In this document: one piece after another, positions 18,854 through 28,073 of the stretch
How the letters are laid out: the number at the start of each line of letters is the position of its first letter
How positions within the stretch are numbered: position 1 is the first letter of the stretch
DNA from: Bacteroidota bacterium
GTDB lineage: Bacteria > Bacteroidota > Ignavibacteria > Kryptoniales > JAKASW01
Assembly: GCA_023480735.1 (NCBI GenBank)
Contig: JAMCXB010000027.1
Span: forward strand, 1-64,000
DNA length: 64,000 nucleotides
Direction of reading: 5' to 3'
Position numbers and translations under genes: made by a program
The notes under the pieces: generated by a model
Databases searched by the model: none
What the model saw: the letters and a program-made list of their open reading frames with translations, nothing else
Told to the model about the DNA's origin: nothing

Positions 18854-21397
18854 TCACTTGGGCTCCTTCCTGTTTCCATCCGCCCAGTCTGAAAGCCACG
18901 ATGCGATTCTTGATTCGAACTTGTCGACAACGGACTGAGCCAAATCGCCGTTCAAAGATTCGGCGTTAATGTGAAACAGGGGACGCTCCTTATCGGGAAG
19001 GAGATGCACCCATGTCCCACCATCGTAGTGAACTTTTATGCCATCTATAGTCTCTCTTTTTTCGTCCTTTGTCAGCTCAATAAGCTTCCGCATTATGCTG
19101 CCCTTTTCGCTCCACGGACAATCCATGTTCTTTTTCACCATGTGAAGCTTCGGGACCATTTTGTCAAGTTCGGACAATGTCAGTCCGGATTTCGCGGTCA
19201 TTTCGAGTATTTTAGCGACCGAAAACATTGCATCGCTTGCGAACATGAATTTGGGAAAGATAAAACCGCCCTTAGTGCCGCCCACAAAATCAAAATCGCC
19301 CTCAAACGCTGCATTCATAAGAGCCTGATGAGTCGCCTTAGTGCGTACGACTTCAAGATTATGCTCCTCGGCTATGAGGTCCACCTCACGCGAAGCCGAA
19401 AAGGGCACGGCAATTCGCTTGGTGTCAGGTTCAGAAACGGCAAACAACTTAGTGATTATCGAAAGAAGCCTGTCTTCGTTTACAAATTCTCCGCGCCCGC
19501 TAACCGCAAAGACTTTCTCCCCGCCCGCATCGAACATGAAACCAAAATCATAGCCGAGAGATTTGACTATGTCTTCGAGCTGCGCCAGATCTTTTTCGAG
19601 CTGTCTGCTTGTCTTTGTCAGTCTCTTCGGATCAAGGTATGCGTTAAGGGCAACGACCCGCACGCCTAAAGAACCGACGATGGTCGGAAACAGTGTCGAG
19701 GCAACTCCGTGAGAGTAATCTATTACTATGTTGAATCTTCTGTCCCTTATGGCCTGAATATCGAGAGACTTAATGAAATCCTCGCGATAACTTTCGTTCG
19801 TTCGTTCGGGAAAGAAGATATCGCCGGCCTGATCCTGCGGCGCCCGGGCAAATTCCTCTCCAAAAAAGAGTCTCTCGATTGCACGCACATTGCTGGCGGG
19901 AAGATCACGGCCATCAGGCCCCAGGAATATGATATCGGTCAAATCCGGATCCAGCGGACTCTTCCTTACATGCACCCCGCCTGCGGACTTACCGTTTCTA
20001 AGCTCATGACGCACTATCGGTATAGGCTCAGTCCGCAAGTCATAGACGTTAGTCCCTGCGGACATGAACCCGACTATTAAAGAACGGTTAATCATCCTGC
20101 TGACCGTGTCGGAGTCACGGCTGCAGACAACATACTTGCCGATACCGAGGAGAGATCCGAATGCGGCACCGAGTTTTGCGGCAAACTCCGGATTCATTTC
20201 TATGTTGGATGTCCCCGTCACCCGCGCGTCGGTAAAAATCGCAGAGAGCCATTTGTCTTCCCATACGAGGCTCCGCGACAGGGTAGCACCTGCATCGACC
20301 ACTTTCTTCGGCCACAGTTTCACGTTGGGTCTTATATGGGCGCGTTTCCCGATGATGCAGTCGTCACTGATAAATACGTTTTCTTCAATGTCCACGTCTT
20401 CGCCGACTATGGTATTGCTCCCAATCACATCGCCCGTGACCTTCGAGTGGGCTCCAATAAGAATACAATCCCATAGAATGCTTCTGTGGATGCTCGAATA
20501 TGAGGAGATCGAGCAATTGTCGCCCACGATTGTATCGGTGAGTTGAACATTTTCTCCGATCGTCACGTTGCTTCCCAGTACAACGGTACCTTTCACCGAA
20601 AGACTCTGGGGAAATTCAAAATTGGCAGGAGCGACGACCTTTGCGCCGTTAAACTCGTAAGTTTTTCCCTCCGTGGTCACACTGACTCGATTGTCAAGAC
20701 AATCGAGCTGCGCCTCTATGTACTCATTCAGGTTGCCGACATCCCGCCAATATCCTTCTGCGGCATAACCGTAAAGCGGCATCCGTTGCTTGAGCATCTG
20801 TGGAAACAGCTGCTTGCTGAAGTCATACTCTTCACGGTACGGCACCATCTCAAGGACTTCCGGTTCAAGGACGTAGATACCTGTATTGACGGTGTCGCTG
20901 AAGACTTCACCCCAGGTGGGCTTCTCAAGGAACCTGACTATCTTGCCGTCTTCTTCCGTGATTACTAGACCGAATTGCAGCGGATCATTGACGCGCGTTA
21001 GGACGAGTGTCGCTTTCGAACCTTTTGCCTCGTGATACTCCACTGCTTTGCCAAGGTCGAAATCTGTCAGGACATCTCCGCTAATCACCAGGACTCTGGA
21101 ACCCTTAAGAAGGTCATATGCATTTCTCACGCTTCCCGCAGTACCGTAGTCGGCATCGGCCTTCACATATTGTATGGAGGCGCCAAACTGACGCCCATCC
21201 TTAAGGAAATTCTTGATGACATTCGGATGGTAGAAGACCAGGACTACTATTTCCTTGATGCCGTGTGCCACGAGCAGCCTTACGATATGTTCGATCATTG
21301 GTTTGTTCATGATCGGCACCATCGGTTTAGGTATCTTGCTCGTCAGCGGGCGTAACCGCGTGCCGAATCCGCCCGCCATAATCACGGCTTTCAACAT
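18854..21397 (-). CDS. nucleotidyltransferase / phosphomannomutase-like fusion protein
   Basis: 847 aa; N-terminal KAVIMAGGFGTRLRPLTSKIPKPMVP plus left-handed beta-helix repeats; C-terminal phosphohexomutase-like region with degenerate motifs. Confidence 0.9.
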   Translation of the reverse strand: MLKAVIMAGGFGTRLRPLTSKIPKPMVPIMNKPMIEHIVRLLVAHGIKEIVVLVFYHPNVIKNFLKDGRQFGASIQYVKADADYGTAGSVRNAYDLLKGSRVLVISGDVLTDFDLGKAVEYHEAKGSKATLVLTRVNDPLQFGLVITEEDGKIVRFLEKPTWGEVFSDTVNTGIYVLEPEVLEMVPYREEYDFSKQLFPQMLKQRMPLYGYAAEGYWRDVGNLNEYIEAQLDCLDNRVSVTTEGKTYEFNGAKVVAPANFEFPQSLSVKGTVVLGSNVTIGENVQLTDTIVGDNCSISSYSSIHRSILWDCILIGAHSKVTGDVIGSNTIVGEDVDIEENVFISDDCIIGKRAHIRPNVKLWPKKVVDAGATLSRSLVWEDKWLSAIFTDARVTGTSNIEMNPEFAAKLGAAFGSLLGIGKYVVCSRDSDTVSRMINRSLIVGFMSAGTNVYDLRTEPIPIVRHELRNGKSAGGVHVRKSPLDPDLTDIIFLGPDGRDLPASNVRAIERLFFGEEFARAPQDQAGDIFFPERTNESYREDFIKSLDIQAIRDRRFNIVIDYSHGVASTLFPTIVGSLGVRVVALNAYLDPKRLTKTSRQLEKDLAQLEDIVKSLGYDFGFMFDAGGEKVFAVSGRGEFVNEDRLLSIITKLFAVSEPDTKRIAVPFSASREVDLIAEEHNLEVVRTKATHQALMNAAFEGDFDFVGGTKGGFIFPKFMFASDAMFSVAKILEMTAKSGLTLSELDKMVPKLHMVKKNMDCPWSEKGSIMRKLIELTKDEKRETIDGIKVHYDGGTWVHLLPDKERPLFHINAESLNGDLAQSVVDKFESRIASWLSDWADGNRKEPK

Positions 21398-21520
21398 TTG
21401 ATGCTTAAAACTCCTTGATGAAAAATTCGGTGAAATATAAACCCAATGTGGAGTAAAATCAAGGAAACGCGGGACCGTCAGTGCGCTAAGTCAAGGTTTT
21501 GTCGAGGCTTGCATTTAGGC

Positions 21521-21549
21521 TTGCAAAACTCGCGATGCACACTTATCTT
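21521..21549 (+). promoter_or_regulatory. candidate sigma70-like promoter for pyrRBC
   Basis: TTGCAA (21521-21526), 17-nt spacer, TATCTT (21544-21549), upstream of the pyrR leader hairpin. Confidence 0.35.
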
Positions 21550-21572
21550 TTCACTGCCTTTAAGTTCATCCT

Positions 21573-21612
21573 GTGAGGTGGACAAGGTCCTGCCGGTTGT
21601 ATTCCACCTCAC
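21573..21612 (+). promoter_or_regulatory. pyrR leader hairpin (candidate PyrR-binding RNA)
   Basis: Perfect 10-bp inverted repeat GTGAGGTGGA/TCCACCTCAC with CAA/TTG inner stem and apical GGTCCTGCCGG, 38 nt upstream of pyrR ATG. Confidence 0.55.
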
Positions 21613-21650
21613 TGTACAAAGGCCGTTTGCATCACTCATTAGGAGGTAAG

Positions 21651-22202
21651 ATGAGAGTCAGGTCTAAGATTGCAGATGCTCCCCAGATGGAGCGCTCAAT
21701 CACGCGTCTCGCCCACGAAATAATCGAACATAACAGGGGTGCGGCCAACCTCTGTGTAATAGGCATCAAGACGAGGGGAGATTTTCTGGCAAAAAGAATC
21801 GCCGAGAAAATTTCCCAGATTGAGAAACTGAACATTCCGCTTGGCACACTCGATATCACTCTCTATCGCGATGACGTCAGGCAGAAACTGAAGCTCCCGG
21901 AGTTAAGGAGAACAGAGGTCCCATTCGACATCACGGACAAGAACATAATCCTGGTTGACGACGTCCTTTTTACCGGTCGGACCATCAGGTCCGCGCTTGA
22001 TGCGCTGATCGATATCGGACGACCGACCACAATTCAATTGGCGGTCATGGTAGACCGCGGGCACAGGGAACTTCCAATTAGCGCCGATTATGTCGGCAAG
22101 AATCAACCAACGGCAATCAGAGAATCAGTCGTGGTCCATCTCTATGAAATCGATGGCATCGACGAAATACTTTTGGTGGAGGAAGATGGCACAGGGAATT
22201 AG
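21651..22202 (+). CDS. pyrR: bifunctional pyr operon regulator / uracil phosphoribosyltransferase
   Basis: [39 protein letters not shown] motif [18 protein letters not shown]; start set at ATG after AGGAGGT. Confidence 0.96.
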   Translation: MRVRSKIADAPQMERSITRLAHEIIEHNRGAANLCVIGIKTRGDFLAKRIAEKISQIEKLNIPLGTLDITLYRDDVRQKLKLPELRRTEVPFDITDKNIILVDDVLFTGRTIRSALDALIDIGRPTTIQLAVMVDRGHRELPISADYVGKNQPTAIRESVVVHLYEIDGIDEILLVEEDGTGN

Positions 22203-23109
22203 AAATTTATTAGGCCTCAGGGAGCTTTCACTCGACGAGATAGTCGAGATTCTCGATACGGCAAGGAGCTTTCGCGAGGTGCTGGAGCGCCCGATAAAGA
22301 AAGTACCCACGCTCCAGGGAACGACAGTCGTGAACTTGTTTTTCGAGAGTTCCACTCGTACAAGAATATCGTTTGAACTCGCAGAGAGGAGACTCAGTGC
22401 CGACGTTGTGAACTTCGCCGCAAGCGGAAGCAGCGTGTCCAAGGGGGAGACCCTCAAAGACACCGCACGGAATATCGAGGCGATGAAGACCGACGTGACC
22501 GTGATCAGGCATTCGTCGACGGGTGCGCCTCACTTTCTTTCCAGGTTCCTGAAGTCTCCGGTAATAAATGCCGGAGACGGAATAAACGAGCATCCCACTC
22601 AGGGACTTCTCGACATGTATACAATCAGGGAAAAGTTCGGTGAGCTTAAAGGACTTAACGTCTGCATAGTAGGAGATATTACCCATAGCAGGGTAGCTCG
22701 ATCAAACATCTTCGGGCTGACAAAGTCGGGGGCGAATGTAGCGGTATGCGGTCCGAAGACGCTTATACCGGACTATCTCCAGCAGCTTGGCGTCAGAGTG
22801 TTTTACGATATCGACGCGGCGATTCAGTGGGCTGACGTACTGAATGTCCTGAGAATTCAAATGGAAAGAGAGGCGGGAGGAGACTTTCCTTCAATAAGGG
22901 AGTATCGACTTTACTGGGGAATCAACCGGTCTCGTCTTGAGAGAATAAAGAAGCCTGTTGTGATCATGCATCCGGGTCCTATCAACCGTGGGGTTGAGTT
23001 GGACGCAGACATCGCAGACGGTGATACGTCGCTGATACTCGATCAGGTCACAAATGGAGTCGCGGTCAGGATGGCCGTGCTGTTCTTAACAGGAGTGAAA
23101 CCGTCATGA
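22186..23109 (+). CDS. pyrB: aspartate carbamoyltransferase catalytic subunit
   Basis: [43 protein letters not shown]; start at ATG 22186 preceded by GGAGGAAG. Confidence 0.97.
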   Translation: MAQGIRNLLGLRELSLDEIVEILDTARSFREVLERPIKKVPTLQGTTVVNLFFESSTRTRISFELAERRLSADVVNFAASGSSVSKGETLKDTARNIEAMKTDVTVIRHSSTGAPHFLSRFLKSPVINAGDGINEHPTQGLLDMYTIREKFGELKGLNVCIVGDITHSRVARSNIFGLTKSGANVAVCGPKTLIPDYLQQLGVRVFYDIDAAIQWADVLNVLRIQMEREAGGDFPSIREYRLYWGINRSRLERIKKPVVIMHPGPINRGVELDADIADGDTSLILDQVTNGVAVRMAVLFLTGVKPS

Positions 23110-24392
23110 AGATTTATCTGAAGAATGCCAGAGTTGTGGATCTTTCCGGCCGGCTTGATGGGCTGTTCAATATTTTAATCGTGGACGGAAGAATACAGGA
23201 AATAGGGACGTCCCTCGGCGGCAACCCTGTCAACTACGAAATCAATCTACAGGGTAAATTCGTGGTGCCAGGACTGTTCGATATGCACACTCATCTGCGC
23301 GAGCCTGGCCAGGAATACAAAGAGGATATTGCCTCCGGAATCGCGGCGGCAGCGAACGGCGGCTTCACCGGGATTGCAGCAATGCCCAACACTGACCCCG
23401 TAGTCGATTCCGCGGACGTTGTGAAGTATGTACTAGACCGTGCGAAACAATCAGGCCTGGTAGATCTTCATCAAATCGCTTCAATTACCGAAGGCCGAAA
23501 AGGAGAGCGTCTCTCTGAGATGAAGGACCTCGCCGAGGCGGGCGCCGCAGCGTTCAGCGATGACGGTTCTGCAGTGACGAATTCGCAGGTTATGCGTCGG
23601 GCTTTGGAATATTCATCAATGCTTGATAAGGTCATAATTCAGCATTGCGAGGATCCGGAATTGACCAAGTCCGGTTCCTCAAATGAAAGCGCCGACACAA
23701 TTAAGTACGGCCTGAAGACGCAGCATCGTCTCGCCGAAGAGTTGATTCTTATGCGCGACCTCAAGCTCGTAGAAGCATTCGGAGGCAAGTATCATGCGAC
23801 CCACGTTTCGACTTCCGAGTCTGTCAGCGTCGTCGCAGACGCAAAGAAACGCGGTCTTCCAATAACGTGTGATGTGACTCCGCATCATTTGTTCCTAGAC
23901 GATTCCATCCTTTCAGGCTACGACTCCGACTACAAGGTGAATCCTCCCTTGAGGACAAAGAGCGATTGTGAAGCATTGGTGGAGGGCCTCAAATCGGGAG
24001 TCATCGACGCTATTGCAAGTGATCATGCACCTCATGCCATACATGAAAAGGAAGTTGAATTCGACGCCGCTCCTTTTGGTATGATCGGACTTGAAACCAC
24101 AGTTGGCGCAGTGATGACGAAACTATATCACGAACGAAAGATGGATATTCATCAAATCGTCCGGCTCCTCTCCGCGAATCCAAGAAAAATCCTCGAATTA
24201 CCCATCCCCGTGTTTGAATTGGGAGCTAAGGCGGAGTTTACCATAATAGATCCCGACTATGAATGGACGGTAAACCCCGATGAGTTCAAATCGAAGAGCA
24301 GAAACACCGGCTTCAAAGGGTGGAAATTCAAGGGAAGTGCAGTCGGGATCATAAATGAGGACAAGTTCTTCTTCTCTGACAGACTAAAGTGA
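23106..24392 (+). CDS. pyrC: dihydroorotase
   Basis: 428 aa; [36 protein letters not shown]. Confidence 0.97.
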   Translation: MKIYLKNARVVDLSGRLDGLFNILIVDGRIQEIGTSLGGNPVNYEINLQGKFVVPGLFDMHTHLREPGQEYKEDIASGIAAAANGGFTGIAAMPNTDPVVDSADVVKYVLDRAKQSGLVDLHQIASITEGRKGERLSEMKDLAEAGAAAFSDDGSAVTNSQVMRRALEYSSMLDKVIIQHCEDPELTKSGSSNESADTIKYGLKTQHRLAEELILMRDLKLVEAFGGKYHATHVSTSESVSVVADAKKRGLPITCDVTPHHLFLDDSILSGYDSDYKVNPPLRTKSDCEALVEGLKSGVIDAIASDHAPHAIHEKEVEFDAAPFGMIGLETTVGAVMTKLYHERKMDIHQIVRLLSANPRKILELPIPVFELGAKAEFTIIDPDYEWTVNPDEFKSKSRNTGFKGWKFKGSAVGIINEDKFFFSDRLK

Positions 24393-24962
24393 TTAGAAGA
24401 ACTGCTGGTTTGTTTCAAGCGCAGTTCGGAGAAGTCCCAGGTATTTCTTTCTAGGAATCTCAGCGGCGCCGAACATCTGCAGATGAGGGGTAATGTATTG
24501 AGTATCGAGTAGAGTGAAATTCCTCTCACTCAGGTGGTTGATCAGGAAGGCCAGTGCAACTTTTGATGCACCGCTCCTGCGACTGAACATTGACTCGCCG
24601 AAGAAGGCTGAACCCATTGCAACTCCGTAAAGGCCTCCGGCCAGACCGTCGGAATCGAAGCTCTCAATACTATGCGCGTAACCTAGTTCGTGAAGTTTCA
24701 AGTAACTATCCTTAATCTCCTCGTTGATCCAGGTCTCGTCCCTGTCTGCGCATCCTTCGAGAACGCCCTCGAAACGTGTGTCAATTTTTACTTTGAAGAG
24801 TCTCTTCCTGATTAATTGCTGGGTAGAGCGCGGGATGCGGGTACTGTTGAGCGGAATGATAGCGCGCGGGTCAGGCGAATGCCAGGAAATCATTCCGTCA
24901 CTGTCAGCCATCGGGAAATACCCGATTGAATACGCGCCCAGTAGTATGTTGGGGGGAATCAT
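24393..24962 (-). CDS. aat: leucyl/phenylalanyl-tRNA--protein transferase
   Basis: 189 aa; LLGAYSIGYFPMAD...ISWHSPDPRAIIPL, AHSIE, GGLYGVAMGSAFFGESMFS, LLDTQ. Confidence 0.93.
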   Translation of the reverse strand: MIPPNILLGAYSIGYFPMADSDGMISWHSPDPRAIIPLNSTRIPRSTQQLIRKRLFKVKIDTRFEGVLEGCADRDETWINEEIKDSYLKLHELGYAHSIESFDSDGLAGGLYGVAMGSAFFGESMFSRRSGASKVALAFLINHLSERNFTLLDTQYITPHLQMFGAAEIPRKKYLGLLRTALETNQQFF

Positions 24963-25179
24963 CAGTGGCTCTTCTCTCTTTTGCTGTTAACGGGCCATCG
25001 GTTCAGAGGCGGGGCAATTCCCTGGCTGATAGACTTCTCCTTGCATGATCTGAGCGGGAGTCGTAACGGCTTTTATTTGGAACCTTGCTGCCACACGCCG
25101 TATTTTATACTCCATAAAGAGAAAATGCAAAGAGAAACGCGCGTGCGTTAAAATGGCTCTGTTTGGGAAGGGGTTCTTC

Positions 25180-25208
25180 TTGCATTTGTTGTCATGCTTG
25201 GATATATT
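25180..25208 (+). promoter_or_regulatory. candidate sigma70-like promoter
   Basis: TTGCAT (25180-25185), 17-nt spacer, TATATT (25203-25208). Confidence 0.4.
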
Positions 25209-25227
25209 TTTAGGCAAGTTTTGTAAA

Positions 25228-25293
25228 ATGTCAATTAAAAGAGAAGAGATTCTGGCCAGGAAATTTTTAGAGCGTGATTCTAAGGCAGGTTAG
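25228..25293 (+). CDS. putative small ORF / leader peptide (21 aa)
   Basis: ATG...TAG reading MSIKREEILARKFLERDSKAG between candidate promoter and intrinsic terminator; below the ORF-track length cutoff. Confidence 0.3.
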   Translation: MSIKREEILARKFLERDSKAG

Positions 25294-25300
25294 AATATAT

Positions 25301-25336
25301 AAAGTGTTCCGAAATCAAGCGGAACACTTTTTTTTT
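25301..25336 (+). terminator. intrinsic terminator-like hairpin upstream of the Nif3-family gene
   Basis: AAAGTGTTCCG-aaatcaag-CGGAACACTTT followed by an uninterrupted T tract; ends 11 nt before the next ATG. Confidence 0.85.
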
Positions 25337-25347
25337 GCTTTTTGTAG

Positions 25348-26448
25348 ATGAGAATCAGAGAAATAGTCAACGCAATTAGTGAAAAGCTCCCCATTGATAT
25401 AGTATCAGGGCAGGATAACGTAGGATTGATCATTGGAAATTATGATGACGACTGTGATAAGATGACGGTGGCTTATGAACTGAACACCGATGTGCTTAAT
25501 GAGGCCCTGAGGGCCGGCGCGAATCTCATTGTTACCTACCACACTCCTCTTTTCAAACCCGCAAAATCGTTCACCTCATCTCGTCGTTACCCGGATCCTT
25601 TGTTAGAAGCCTCTCGCTCCAGGATGAATATACTTGCAGTCCACACTGCACTGGACGTAGTGAAGACCGGTCTGAACTTCGACTTGGCAAGGAAGATCGG
25701 GCTGAATAATATTCAATTCCTCTCACCTCTACCTGATACGCTCGTTAAGGTCGTCGTGTATGTGCCTGCTTCACATGCCGAAGAGGTCAGGCTTGCCATG
25801 TCTCAAGCGGGCGGGGGAAGAATTGGTGATTATTATGATTGCTCATTTAGCCTTGAAGGGAATGGAACTTTCTTACCCGGTAAGGACGCGACGCCATATA
25901 TAGGGACGGCAAACAAGAAGGAGACTGTGGAAGAGACACGGTTGGAGATGCTGGTTGAGAAACCTCTGGTTGGGAATGTTATAAGAAAGATGCTGGAGGG
26001 CCACCCGTACGAGGAAGTGGCATACGACATCTACCCACTGGCCAATGATTCTCCGAACTTCGGGTTTGGCGCCATTGGAGAGCTCGACGGACCAACTCCC
26101 ATCAGAGACTTTCTTGAAAGTATCAAACGATTGCTTGAGGTAGAGACCCTGAGGGTATCTCATCTTCCCGATGTCAAGACCCAAAGAGTTTCCGTGTGTG
26201 CCGGAGCGGGTGTCCCGTTTTACAAGGATGCCGTGAGAAAACAAGCGGACGTATATCTCACCGGAGACGTCAAGCACCATGATTTCAGGGAAGCCCGGTC
26301 GAGTTCGGCAGTACTTGTCGATGCGACACACAGTGGCACTGAAAAGTTCGCAACCGGGCTGATCTATGAGATCCTCGGGGAGACGTTCAAAGATAAAGCT
26401 GTAATAGGATTAAGCAAGCACCAAGAACAAAATGCACTAATTGTTTAA
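25348..26448 (+). CDS. Nif3-like dinuclear metal-centre protein (GTP cyclohydrolase I type 2 family, YqfO-type insertion)
   Basis: 366 aa; GLIIG, NLIVTYHTPLF, AVHTALDV, C-terminal DVKHHDFREA and DATHSGTE; central PII/CutA-like insert. Confidence 0.92.
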   Translation: MRIREIVNAISEKLPIDIVSGQDNVGLIIGNYDDDCDKMTVAYELNTDVLNEALRAGANLIVTYHTPLFKPAKSFTSSRRYPDPLLEASRSRMNILAVHTALDVVKTGLNFDLARKIGLNNIQFLSPLPDTLVKVVVYVPASHAEEVRLAMSQAGGGRIGDYYDCSFSLEGNGTFLPGKDATPYIGTANKKETVEETRLEMLVEKPLVGNVIRKMLEGHPYEEVAYDIYPLANDSPNFGFGAIGELDGPTPIRDFLESIKRLLEVETLRVSHLPDVKTQRVSVCAGAGVPFYKDAVRKQADVYLTGDVKHHDFREARSSSAVLVDATHSGTEKFATGLIYEILGETFKDKAVIGLSKHQEQNALIV

Positions 26449-26466
26449 CATACCCAGGAGATAAAA

Positions 26467-27207
26467 GTGATTGTTAAGGATAAACTTAAGACACTTTACC
26501 AACTCCAGCAGGTCGACCTAAAGCTTGACGGGCTACTTGAAGAGCGAGGGGACTTACCGGCGGAAGTCGAAGAACTTGAGAAGAAAATAAGCGCATTGAA
26601 GACGCAGATTAAAGAAAATGAAGACTATTTGAAGAAGTCGATTGTCCGCAAGAAGGAAATTGACAAAGAGCTGGAGGAGTCGAGAAAAAGAATCGATAAA
26701 TATACGGACATGCGCATCAAGGTAAAGACCAACCGCGAGTACGACGCTTTGAGCAAACAAATCGATAATTCGAAAGAGAAGCTCCAAGAACTGCACAAGG
26801 AATTAGAAGGGATTCAGGCGAAGGAAAGTGTGTCTTCGCGCGACGTGGAGAAATTGAAAAAGGAATTCGATGAGGAAAACGAGCTTTACTCCACAAAGAA
26901 GGTTGAGCTTGATGAGCTGGTCTCTTTGACGCACGACGAAGAAAAGCGCTACGTTAAGGAACGAGAAAAGCATGCTCAAAAGATCGATAGACAAACGATT
27001 GCCCGGTATGAAATGATCCGAAGGGCAACGAAAGGAAAAGCTATCGTACCGGTAGTCCGTAGGAACGCATGTGGTGGATGTTACAATGTCCTTCCGCCAC
27101 AGAGACTCATGGACCTTCGACAAATGGAGAAAATCTTCGCCTGCGACCACTGCGGAAGAATTCTGGTCCCGAACGAAATTGTCGAAGAAGCCGAACATGA
27201 TGCGTGA
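26467..27207 (+). CDS. coiled-coil protein with C4-type zinc ribbon (DUF164 family)
   Basis: 246 aa; long coiled coil, C-terminal CGGCYNVLPPQ...FACDHCGRIL. Confidence 0.88.
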   Translation: MIVKDKLKTLYQLQQVDLKLDGLLEERGDLPAEVEELEKKISALKTQIKENEDYLKKSIVRKKEIDKELEESRKRIDKYTDMRIKVKTNREYDALSKQIDNSKEKLQELHKELEGIQAKESVSSRDVEKLKKEFDEENELYSTKKVELDELVSLTHDEEKRYVKEREKHAQKIDRQTIARYEMIRRATKGKAIVPVVRRNACGGCYNVLPPQRLMDLRQMEKIFACDHCGRILVPNEIVEEAEHDA

Positions 27208-27208
27208 T

Positions 27209-27560
27209 TTTAACCGCGAGTAACAGTCGAGCGTTCAGCGGCAGACTCGGCAGGAGTGACATTGGGGTGGCCGTTCGGGCTACCCGGGAGGAGCGCCCGG
27301 AAAACGTCCGATGTTTCCCAGATACACCGTAGACGGCCGAAACGAAGATTTTGATTCGCTCAGGGGTAAGTAACTTGCAGAAAAGCCCGGCGGTAGCGAA
27401 CTTGAAGTGAGATCTAATAGTTTGGTGATGGTTTCGCGAATGAATGGACTTTAGTTGGCAAAGGACATTAGTTTGCGCGAGAGCCGTGCGGAGATTCACT
27501 AGGAAATCTAGGATGTAAGCCTGAATTAAGGCATTACAAGGAAGTGTTCAAGATAAGTCA
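27209..27560 (+). ncRNA. candidate structured non-coding RNA or long leader upstream of rnpB
   Basis: About 370-nt ORF-free gap with several good hairpins: 27265-27285, 27435-27479 (with symmetric GA/GA internal loop), 27492-27509, 27514-27538. Confidence 0.4.
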
Positions 27561-27581
27561 AGGTGGAGTGGAAATTGTTTC

Positions 27582-28036
27582 GGAGTGAGCCAGGCAGCCG
27601 CCCGGTCCCGGCGGTTTTGGGAACGGGAGGAAAGTCCGAACTCCAAATGGCAGCGAGCTCCGATGGTCGCCAAAGCGGTCATTGGAGGCGGGGCGACCCG
27701 ACGGAAAGTGCCACAGAAAACAGACCGCCCCGGGGCATTAGCGTGTCCCGGAGCAAGGGTGAAAAGGCGGGGCAAGAGCCCACCGGCTCGATGCGCGAGC
27801 ATCGGGAGCTAGGTAAACCCCTCGCGGAGCAAGACCAAGTAAGGGAGGATTCCCTGACGGACTTAGTCCGTTTGGGAACGAGGCGGCCAGTCTCGTCAAG
27901 GGTCCCGTTCGCGGGACTGGACTCCCGGGTAGGTCGCGCACGTCCGGCAGCAATGCCGGACTCAGATAAATGGCTGCCTCTTCCGGCTGCGGTCTGCGGT
28001 CCGGAAAAGACAGAATTCGGCTTATCGGCTCACTCC
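27582..28036 (+). ncRNA. rnpB: RNase P RNA (bacterial type A)
   Basis: P1 pairing GGAGTGAGCC/GGCTCACTCC at the ends; conserved GAGGAAAGTCC, CACAGAAAACAG, AGGTAAACCCC, CAGATAAATGGCTGCC, ACAGAATTCGGCTTAT. Confidence 0.96.
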
Positions 28037-28073
28037 ATCATCTCTTTTAAATTGTAAGGGAATTTTTTTATTG

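Noticed and set aside
18971-19669. 232-aa + strand ORF antisense to the nucleotidyltransferase/PMM fusion
   Set aside because: Fully inside a conserved gene on the other strand; no family resemblance.
24987-25217. 76-aa minus-strand ORF upstream of aat
   Set aside because: No motif, overlaps the candidate promoter region on the other strand, composition not protein-like.
27265-27345. Weak similarity of CCCGGGAGGAGCG...ACGTCCG to an rnpB segment, suggesting a partial rnpB duplication
   Set aside because: Only short GC-rich strings match and spacing differs; not enough to claim a duplication.
27107-27499. 130-aa minus-strand ORF over the zinc-ribbon 3' end and the pre-rnpB gap
   Set aside because: Arg/Ser/His-rich, no motif, overlaps a conserved CDS and the hairpin-rich region; more likely chance.
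27208-27581. tmRNA, SRP RNA or 6S RNA as the identity of the pre-rnpB region
   Set aside because: No tRNA-like T-arm or CCA end and no tag reading frame for tmRNA; no GGAAGGAAGCAGCC-type SRP loop; no long closing stem typical of 6S RNA.
27563-28057. 164-aa + strand ORF and other ORFs across rnpB
   Set aside because: The sequence is RNase P RNA by multiple conserved elements and P1 closure; coding potential is incidental.
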